Source: Pseudomonadota bacterium (GTDB lineage Bacteria > Pseudomonadota > Gammaproteobacteria > Xanthomonadales > Rhodanobacteraceae). Taken from it: DNA of 11,168 bases. A program made the position numbers and the translations under genes. The stretch is from the NCBI GenBank assembly GCA_023412995.1, contig JAEZQS010000129.1, forward strand, positions 1 through 11,168, given 5' to 3'. This document shows positions 6,597 to 11,168 of this stretch, piece after piece. The number at the start of each line of letters is the position of its first letter. Within the stretch, counting starts at the first letter, position 1. The notes under the pieces were generated by a model that saw only the letters and a program-made list of their open reading frames with translations, ran no database searches and was not told the origin of the DNA.

Positions 6597-6624
6597 TGCG
6601 ACTGGCCGGGCCTGCGGCTGCGAC
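6597..6624 (+). repeat. TGCGAC direct repeat upstream of dapA
   Basis: TGCGAC occurs at 6597-6602 and 6619-6624, start to start 22 bases or about two helical turns, both preceded by GG and one base. A third copy lies inverted at 6543-6548 over the gcvR -35. A weak -10-like TACCAT (6626-6631) follows immediately before dapA but has no good -35. A role as a regulator-binding site is speculative. Confidence 0.25.
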
Positions 6625-6662
6625 GTACCATCGCGGGTTCCGCTTCCGCCGACGAGGTCACG

Positions 6663-7565
6663 GTGGTTCTTTCCGGCAGCATCTGCGCCCTGGCCACCCC
6701 TTTCCGCGCCAGCGACGACGAACTCGACCTCGGCGCCTTCGAGCGCCTGGTCGAATACCAGGTCGCCGGCGGCACGCGTGCCCTCGTCGTGGCCGGTTCG
6801 ACCGGCGAGGCGGCGGCACTGGACGAGCGCGAGTTCGCCGCGCTGCTGGAGTGCGCGGTTCGCGCGGTGGACGGGCGCATTCCGCTCCTGGCCGGCACCG
6901 GCCAGTCGGGCACGCGCAACACGATCGAGCGGACGCGACGGGCACGCGATGCCGGCGTCGGACAGGCCCTGGTGGTGGCGCCGCCCTACGTCCGTCCGAC
7001 CCAGGAAGGTCTCTACCGCCATTTCAGCGAGGTGGCCGATCACGGCGGCCTGCCGGTCGTCCTCTACAACGTGCCCACCCGCACGGCCTGCGACCTGCTG
7101 CCGGAAACGGTGGCGCGCCTGGCAGGGCACGGCAACATCACCGGCATCAAGGAAGCCGTGGCGGACGAGCGGCGCATGACGGCGTTGCTGGCGCTGGCGG
7201 GCGAGCGGTTCCAGGTGCTGTCGGGCGACGATCCGACCGCTGCGCGCGCCATGCTCGCGGGCGCCGCCGGCGTCGTCTCGGTGTCGGCCAACGTGGCGCC
7301 CGCCCGTGTTGCGGCACTATGCGAGGCCTGCCTTGCCGGCGATGCAACCCTGGCCGGCGAGCGCGACCGCGCGCTGCAGCCGCTCCATGCGCTGCTGGGG
7401 GCAGAGCCGAACCCCATCCCCGTCAAGTGGTGCCTTGCGCGCCGCGGATTCGGCGAGGCGGCGCTGCGGCTGCCGCTGGTGCCGCTGTCGGCGTCGCTGC
7501 ACGCCCGCGCCGATGCGGTCCTGCAGTCGCTGGGACTGGCGTCCGCGCAGCAGGCCAGCGCCTGA
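6663..7565 (+). CDS. dapA: 4-hydroxy-tetrahydrodipicolinate synthase DapA
   Basis: This 300-residue TIM-barrel aldolase condenses pyruvate with aspartate semialdehyde, the first committed step to diaminopimelate and lysine. The Schiff-base lysine is Lys163 in ITGIKEA. Tyr135 (VVLYNVPTRT), Arg140 and Tyr109 (PPYVRPTQEGLY) correspond to E. coli Tyr133, Arg138 and Tyr107 with a constant offset of two. The GTTGE loop reads GSTGE (45-49), so the catalytic Thr44 of E. coli is Ser46 here. The C-terminal NPIPVKW block is present. The start is GTG at 6663, with GAGGT (6654-6658) four bases upstream; the protein then begins at the usual SGSICALATPF. It is the first gene of dapA-bamC and diverges from gcvR, as in E. 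coli. Confidence 0.93.
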   Translation: MVLSGSICALATPFRASDDELDLGAFERLVEYQVAGGTRALVVAGSTGEAAALDEREFAALLECAVRAVDGRIPLLAGTGQSGTRNTIERTRRARDAGVGQALVVAPPYVRPTQEGLYRHFSEVADHGGLPVVLYNVPTRTACDLLPETVARLAGHGNITGIKEAVADERRMTALLALAGERFQVLSGDDPTAARAMLAGAAGVVSVSANVAPARVAALCEACLAGDATLAGERDRALQPLHALLGAEPNPIPVKWCLARRGFGEAALRLPLVPLSASLHARADAVLQSLGLASAQQASA

Positions 7566-7623
7566 ACGGTGCGCCCGCGGCTGCCTGCTAGACTACGCCT
7601 CCGCTGCCCATGACAAAGACAGG

Positions 7624-8268
7624 ATGGTGCCCGTGAGACGGACGATGATGTCGCTGCTGGCCCTGGCGCTGGTTGCCCCGCTGGCCGGCTGCAGTTTCTT
7701 CCATCGGGACAAGGGCGATGCGTACCGCCAATCGGCGCAGGAGCGCCCGCTCGAGGTGCCGCCCGACCTCGACACGCCCAACAGCAGCAGTGCGCTGGTC
7801 ATCCCGCCCGCGCCCGGCGCGGCAACCGCGTCGTCCGCGCCGGACGCTGCCGTCCCGCCCGCCTCCACGCCAGCCGACGTCGCGGCGCCGCCGCCGGCGG
7901 TGGCTGGCGTGCCGGGGGTCAGCCTCAGTGGCGAGGGCCTGCTGGTCGCCGACACGCCGGCCAGCACGTGGAAGCGGGTCGGCCTCGCGCTCGAGCGGTC
8001 GGGCGCCGCCACCATCACCTCGCGTGACGAATCGGCGGCGAGCTATACCGTCAACACGACCGGCCAGACGACCACCCGCCCGGGCTGGTTCAAGCGTGCC
8101 ATCACCTTCGGTCGCGCCAGCAACAAGATGACCGCCCGCGTGCAGCTCACGGTGCGCGTCAGCGCCGATGCCGGCGGCAGCCGCGTCGCCATCGAAGGGG
8201 CGTCGGACGAGGCTTCGCGCGATGCCGCGCAGGCACTGCTGCGGACCTTGCGCGAGCGGTTGAGCTGA
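7624..8268 (+). CDS. bamC: Outer-membrane assembly lipoprotein BamC, short form
   Basis: The product is 214 residues with a type II signal peptide and lipobox LAGC, Cys23 being lipidated. The mature N-terminus carries RPLEVPPDLDTPN (about 40-52), the conserved stretch by which BamC proteins contact BamD. An Ala/Pro-rich linker (about 60-95) follows, then one alpha/beta helix-grip-like domain (about 100-214) with TWKRVGLALERSG and a final helix. E. coli BamC is 344 residues with two such domains, so one is missing; the retained one looks more like the second. The position 58 bases after dapA matches the dapA-bamC (nlpB/dapX) arrangement of E. coli and supports the call. The start is uncertain: ATG 7624 abuts AGG, whereas GTG 7633 is nine bases from it and gives a compact MRRTMMSLL signal peptide. 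Confidence 0.85.
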   Translation: MVPVRRTMMSLLALALVAPLAGCSFFHRDKGDAYRQSAQERPLEVPPDLDTPNSSSALVIPPAPGAATASSAPDAAVPPASTPADVAAPPPAVAGVPGVSLSGEGLLVADTPASTWKRVGLALERSGAATITSRDESAASYTVNTTGQTTTRPGWFKRAITFGRASNKMTARVQLTVRVSADAGGSRVAIEGASDEASRDAAQALLRTLRERLS

Positions 8269-8281
8269 TCGGACAGGGCGT

Positions 8282-8321
8282 CGGGATCCGCGATTGGCGG
8301 CGGCAGCCGCTCCGGATCCCG
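8282..8321. terminator. Strong nested hairpin downstream of bamC
   Basis: CGGGATCCG (8282-8290) pairs perfectly with CGGATCCCG (8313-8321). Inside, GCGGC (8297-8301) pairs with GCCGC (8306-8310) around GGCA. It begins 14 bases after the bamC stop, in the gap between the convergent bamC and fdxA genes. There is no clear T-run, so it is either an imperfect bidirectional terminator or a 3'-end protecting structure. Confidence 0.45.
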
Positions 8322-8377
8322 CGAATTGCTCATGCGGTGCCTGGAAGGGCCAGGTCCGGCTGACTTGCGCAGGTGAA

Positions 8378-8394
8378 ACGCGGTGCGCCCGCGT
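8378..8394 (-). terminator. Candidate fdxA terminator
   Basis: On the minus strand ACGCGG pairs with CCGCGT around a five-base loop and runs into a short TTT. It lies about 38 bases after the fdxA stop. A smaller CCTGG/CCAGG stem is at 8340-8354. The short T-run makes it weak as an intrinsic terminator. Confidence 0.35.
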
Positions 8395-8432
8395 GAGACG
8401 GGTGCGGCCCGATCCGGTCGAGCGCGTGGGGC

Positions 8433-8756
8433 TCAGCGTTCCAGCAGCGGCAGCTTGCCCGGCTTGCCGTCCCATTCCTTCGCATCGGGTGGGGCGTCCT
8501 TGCGTTCGGTCAGCACCGGCCAGACCTTGGCGAGTTCGGCGTTGAGTCCGATGAAAACTTCCTGCCCGGCGGGAACGTCGTCCTCGGGGAAGATCGCCTC
8601 GGCCGGACATTCGGGCTCGCACAGGGTGCAGTCGATGCACTCTTCCGGGTCGATCACGAGGAAGTTGGGACCTTCGTGGAAGCAGTCGACCGGGCACACC
8701 TCGACGCAGTCGGTGTACTTGCACTTGATGCAATTGTCGGTGACGACGAATGGCAT
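8433..8756 (-). CDS. fdxA: 7Fe ferredoxin FdxA ([3Fe-4S][4Fe-4S])
   Basis: The 107-residue protein is close to Azotobacter vinelandii ferredoxin I along its whole length, starting MPFVVTDNCIKCKYTDC and ending PGKLPLLER. Cys9, Cys17 and Cys50 match the 3Fe-4S ligands and Cys21, Cys40, Cys43 and Cys46 the 4Fe-4S ligands; Cys12 and Cys25 are extra. It is a cytoplasmic low-potential electron carrier; the partner cannot be read from context. The ATG at 8756 fits the family start exactly. No Shine-Dalgarno is visible: the bases just upstream form the palindrome GGGCGCGCCC (8757-8766). It lies 114 bases downstream of tRNA-Glu on the same strand, with no obvious promoter or terminator between. Confidence 0.95.
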   Translation of the reverse strand: MPFVVTDNCIKCKYTDCVEVCPVDCFHEGPNFLVIDPEECIDCTLCEPECPAEAIFPEDDVPAGQEVFIGLNAELAKVWPVLTERKDAPPDAKEWDGKPGKLPLLER

Positions 8757-8870
8757 GGGCGCGCCCGCTGTGTCGTGCGGCGCAGCGGCTGCCCGGCTGG
8801 CGTGATGCCTCTCGCGCGCGGTTGAGCGGGCGCGACGGCAGGTCCATCGGGGCCGCGATCGCACGGCTGT

Positions 8871-8946
8871 TGGCGCTCCCTACGAGGTTCGAACTCGTGT
8901 TCCCGCCTTGAGAGGGCGGTGTCCTGGGCCACTAGACGAAGGGAGC
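8871..8946 (-). tRNA. tRNA-Glu (anticodon CTC)
   Basis: A complete cloverleaf reads on the minus strand from 8946. The acceptor GCTCCCT pairs with AGGGAGC. The D-arm contains GTCTAGTGGCCCAGGAC. The anticodon stem CCGCC/GGCGG encloses loop CTCTCAA with anticodon CTC (8910-8912). The T-arm ACGAG-TTCGAAC-CTCGT is intact. The discriminator is G and the 3' CCA is encoded (8871-8873). The sequence closely follows E. coli tRNA-Glu. CTC decodes GAG, the preferred Glu codon in such a GC-rich genome. Confidence 0.96.
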
Positions 8947-8966
8947 GGGTTTTGGAATTGCGTAGC

Positions 8967-8993
8967 CGCGTAGTATAACGAATCACTAACGCG
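8967..8993. promoter_or_regulatory. Overlapping divergent promoters of tRNA-Glu and pcnB with an inverted repeat
   Basis: On the minus strand TATACT (8972-8977) is a strong -10 for the tRNA, placing the start about 19 bases before its 5' end, with a GC-rich discriminator. On the plus strand TATAAC (8974-8979), with TTTGGA (8951-8956) 17 bases upstream, could serve pcnB. The two -10 boxes share four bases. CGCGTAGT (8967-8974) and ACTAACGCG (8985-8993) form an imperfect inverted repeat across them, a possible operator. Confidence 0.45.
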
Positions 8994-9034
8994 CGGCATA
9001 GCGCGCAACGCCTGCCCCGGAGCACGCCACGCGG

Positions 9035-10402
9035 ATGAACCACGGAGAATGCAAGGAAGGCGAGCCGCCGGCTGGCGCGGTGCAGGTGATTCCACGGCCA
9101 CAGCATACGCTGTCGCGCAAGAGCATTTCCCCTGGGGCGCTGCGCGTCCTGTACCGGCTGAACCAGGCGGGCTACCAGGCCTTCCTGGTCGGCGGCGCCG
9201 TGCGCGACCTGCTGCTGGGAGGCCACCCGAAGGACTTCGACATCGCCACCAACGCGACGCCGGAGGAAGTGCGCGCCCTGTTCCGCAACTGCCGCCTGAT
9301 CGGGCGCCGCTTCCGCCTGGCGCACGTGGTGTTCGGGCGCGAGATCGTCGAGGTGGCGACGTTCCGCGGCAGCAGCGACGACGGCAGCGGCGACCGCCAT
9401 CTCGTCGATGGGCGGCTGGTACGCGACAACGTGTACGGCACGCTCGAGGAAGATGCGGTACGCCGCGACTTCACCGTCAACGCGCTCTACTACGACATCG
9501 CCGACTTCAGCGTGCGCGATTACGTCGGCGGAATGGACGACCTGCGCCAGCGCGTGCTGCGCCTGATCGGCGATCCGGTCGAGCGCTACCGCGAGGACCC
9601 GGTGCGCATGCTGCGCGCTGCGCGCCTCGCGGCCAAGCTCGGCTTCGTGGTGGCGCCCGAAACCGCGGCGCCTTTCGCCACGCTGGGGCCGCTGCTGGGC
9701 GAGGCACCGCCGGCGCGCCTGTTCGACGAGACGCTGAAGCTCTTCCTCGGCGGCTATGGCCTTGCCAGCTTCCGCGCGCTCGAACAGCACGGCCTGCTGC
9801 AGCACGTGTTTCCCGCCACCGCGCGGGTACTCGCCAGCGGCCAGATGCCGGTGTTCCGGCAGCTGGTGGAGCAGACCCTGGCCGGCACCGACGCGCGCGT
9901 GCGCGAGGACAAGCCGGTCACGCCGGCTTTCCTGTTTGCCGCGTTGCTGTGGGAACCCGTGCGCCAGGCCGCGCAGCCTGCGATCGATGCCGGCAGCGAA
10001 CCTGCCGCGGCATGGCAGCGTGCGGCCGAGCGCGTGTTGCGCGAGCAGGCGCAGCGCGTGGCGATCCCGCGCCGGTTCACCCTCGCCATCGAGGAGATCT
10101 GGGCGATGCAGCCGCGCTTTTCGCAGCGCACCCGCAAGCGCGCGTTCCGCCTGCTGGAGCACCCGCGCTTCCGTGCCGCCTACGATTTCCTGGTGCTGCG
10201 TTCGCAGGGATCGCCCGAGCTCGCCGACCTGGCTGCCTGGTGGACCGAGGCACAGGAACTTGGGCAGGAGGAACTCGCCGATCGCCTCGCCGGCATCCCG
10301 GCGCCGCCGGAAGCCGCCGCGCCACCGGCGCGCAAGCGCCGCCGTCGCCGCCGCAAGCCGGCGGGCGCTGCGCCGGTCCAGGCCGGCAATGACGGCGATT
10401 GA
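9035..10402 (+). CDS. pcnB: Poly(A) polymerase I PcnB
   Basis: This 455-residue class II nucleotidyltransferase adds 3' poly(A) tails to RNA and promotes decay by RNase E and PNPase. The catalytic head has LVGGAVRDLL (51-60) and the DxD pair Asp67/Asp69 in PKDFDIATNATPEEV. The block LIGRRFRLAHVVFG (88-101) is typical of bacterial poly(A) polymerases as opposed to CCA-adding enzymes. EEDAVRRDFTVNALYYD and RYREDPVRMLRAARLAAKLG follow, and the region LLEHPRFRAAYDFL matches E. coli PcnB near its C-terminus. The tail is strongly basic (Arg433-Lys441, six consecutive Arg), as in E. coli, and probably binds RNA. The ATG at 9035 is the first in frame; CGGAG lies about a dozen bases upstream. Its 3' end overlaps folK by 14 bases. 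Confidence 0.95.
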   Translation: MNHGECKEGEPPAGAVQVIPRPQHTLSRKSISPGALRVLYRLNQAGYQAFLVGGAVRDLLLGGHPKDFDIATNATPEEVRALFRNCRLIGRRFRLAHVVFGREIVEVATFRGSSDDGSGDRHLVDGRLVRDNVYGTLEEDAVRRDFTVNALYYDIADFSVRDYVGGMDDLRQRVLRLIGDPVERYREDPVRMLRAARLAAKLGFVVAPETAAPFATLGPLLGEAPPARLFDETLKLFLGGYGLASFRALEQHGLLQHVFPATARVLASGQMPVFRQLVEQTLAGTDARVREDKPVTPAFLFAALLWEPVRQAAQPAIDAGSEPAAAWQRAAERVLREQAQRVAIPRRFTLAIEEIWAMQPRFSQRTRKRAFRLLEHPRFRAAYDFLVLRSQGSPELADLAAWWTEAQELGQEELADRLAGIPAPPEAAAPPARKRRRRRRKPAGAAPVQAGNDGD

Positions 10403-10916
10403 ACCGGGGCAGGAGCTGCGTGCATGGGTGGGGCTCGGCAGCAACCTGGGTGATCCACCGGCGCAGCTGCGCAGCGCGCTTGCCGATCTCGCCACGATTG
10501 CCGGGACCCGCCTGCTGCGCCACTCCCGCTTCTACCGCAGTGCGCCGTGGGGCAACACCGCGCAGCCGCCCTTCGTCAATGCCGTGGCGGAACTGGCGAC
10601 GACGCTGCCTCCGCGCGCACTGCTGGACGCGCTGCTCGCCATCGAACGCGCGCACGGACGTCGCCGCGACGGCACGCGCTGGGGGCCGCGCACGCTCGAC
10701 CTCGACCTGCTGCTGCATGGCGCGGGCGTGGTGCGCGAGGACGGTCTGACCCTGCCGCATCCCTTCCTTGCCGAGCGCGCCTTCGTGCTGGTGCCGCTGG
10801 CCGAGCTGGAGCCGGCGCTTGCGATTCCCGGCGCCGGAAGCGTTGCCGCCCTGCTCGCGCGCCTGGACGCCGCCACCTGCGTCGCGCTTGAGCCCGGCTG
10901 CACGCGCACGGAATAA
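10389..10916 (+). CDS. folK: 2-amino-4-hydroxy-6-hydroxymethyldihydropteridine diphosphokinase FolK
   Basis: The 175-residue enzyme transfers pyrophosphate from ATP to 6-hydroxymethyl-dihydropterin in folate synthesis. Family motifs are AWVGLGSNLGD (12-22), SRFYRSAPWG followed by QPPFVNAV (46-66), and the signature RWGPRTLDLDLLLHG (97-111) with Mg-binding Asp104 and Asp106. LPHPFLAERAFVLVPLAEL (122-140) closes the active site. Length is slightly above the E. coli enzyme (159). The ATG overlaps the end of pcnB by 14 bases, the same gene order as in E. coli, which implies translational coupling. In-frame alternatives further downstream would cut into the GLGSNLG motif. Confidence 0.94.
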   Translation: MTAIEPGQELRAWVGLGSNLGDPPAQLRSALADLATIAGTRLLRHSRFYRSAPWGNTAQPPFVNAVAELATTLPPRALLDALLAIERAHGRRRDGTRWGPRTLDLDLLLHGAGVVREDGLTLPHPFLAERAFVLVPLAELEPALAIPGAGSVAALLARLDAATCVALEPGCTRTE

Positions 10917-10939
10917 TGCCCCTCCGTCCTGGATTGCCC

Positions 10940-11168
10940 ATGTACGCCCAGACACCCGTCGCGCCGCCTGTCACCGTGCCCGACCTCCACCGGTGCAAGC
11001 AGGAGGGGCGCAGGATCGCCGCGGTGACCGCCTACGACGCCAGCCTCGCCGCCTGCGCCGACGAGGCGGGCATCGACCTCGTGCTGGTCGGCGACTCGCT
11101 CGGCATGGTGGTGCAGGGCCACGCCAGCACGCTGCCGGTGACGATGGACGCCATGGCCTACCACACCG
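10940..11168 (+). CDS. panB: 3-methyl-2-oxobutanoate hydroxymethyltransferase PanB (N-terminal part, cut by window edge)
   Basis: The frame stays open to the window end, giving the first 76 residues of PanB, which transfers a hydroxymethyl group to ketoisovalerate to make ketopantoate for pantothenate and CoA. Recognisable are CKQEGRRIAAVTAYDASLA (19-37), VLVGDSLGMVVQGH (48-61) with metal-binding Asp52, and STLPVTMDAMAYHT. The ATG at 10940 gives an N-terminus close to family length. The alternative ATG at 10916, overlapping the folK stop as TAATG, would add eight residues and couple the genes directly. pcnB-folK-panB is a common order in gammaproteobacteria; panC would be expected next. Confidence 0.92.
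   Translation, partial: MYAQTPVAPPVTVPDLHRCKQEGRRIAAVTAYDASLAACADEAGIDLVLVGDSLGMVVQGHASTLPVTMDAMAYHT

Noticed and set aside
7588..8847. 419-codon minus-strand open frame opposite bamC and over fdxA
   Set aside because: It is in the wrong frame relative to FdxA and antisense to BamC; the composition is Arg/Gly-rich with no domain.
8967..8993. LexA-type box (TTAG-N6-TACTA) near the tRNA/pcnB promoters
   Set aside because: TTAG and TACTA are both present on the minus strand but ten bases apart, not six as in the xanthomonad LexA motif.
8654..10495. 613-codon minus-strand open frame
   Set aside because: It runs through the tRNA and antisense to pcnB, with low-complexity Arg/Ala content. It is a byproduct of GC-rich codon use.
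1..11168. Mobile element, CRISPR array or novel defence cluster
   Set aside because: No transposase, integrase, terminal repeats or spaced repeat array is seen. Composition is uniform and nearly all genes are core metabolic or envelope functions in conserved order.

Overview
The window is a stretch of core chromosome from a very GC-rich gammaproteobacterium. Codon third positions are almost all G or C. Gene content and order point to the Xanthomonadales/Lysobacterales or a close relative: dapA-bamC diverging from gcvR-bcp, pcnB-folK-panB, an Azotobacter-type 7Fe ferredoxin, and a single-gene NAD-type isocitrate dehydrogenase. The taxonomic placement is inference; the gene identities are read from motifs. 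No phage, plasmid, transposon, CRISPR array or defence cluster is visible.

Layout, left to right. (1) 1-394, minus: N-terminal part of a secreted protein of unknown function that runs off the left edge. (2) 395-601: divergent promoter region and a structured leader for (3) 602-1615, plus: NAD-dependent isocitrate dehydrogenase (TCA cycle). (4) 1658-2503, minus: ThiD (thiamine pyrimidine kinase), convergent with the dehydrogenase. (5) 2673-3866, plus: an outer-membrane beta-barrel protein with FadL-like features. (6) 3945-6479, minus: gcvR (repressor of glycine cleavage), bcp (thiol peroxidase) and a PIN-PhoH ATPase, probably one transcription unit. (7) 6663-8268, plus: dapA (lysine/peptidoglycan precursor) and a short bamC lipoprotein (outer-membrane protein assembly). 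(8) 8433-8756, minus: fdxA ferredoxin, preceded by (9) tRNA-Glu(CTC) at 8871-8946, also minus. (10) 9035-11168, plus: pcnB (poly(A) polymerase), folK (folate) and the start of panB (pantothenate), tightly packed with overlapping or nearly overlapping ends.

Most neighbours are housekeeping genes, and the dapA-bamC // gcvR-bcp arrangement matches E. coli. The less ordinary points lie in the details. These are an inverted repeat across overlapping divergent promoters of tRNA-Glu and pcnB, a structured icd leader, a cluster of hairpins between bamC and fdxA, a BamC reduced to one globular domain, a Bcp with an altered peroxidatic motif, and two envelope proteins of unknown function. I found no convincing evidence of a new multi-gene system.
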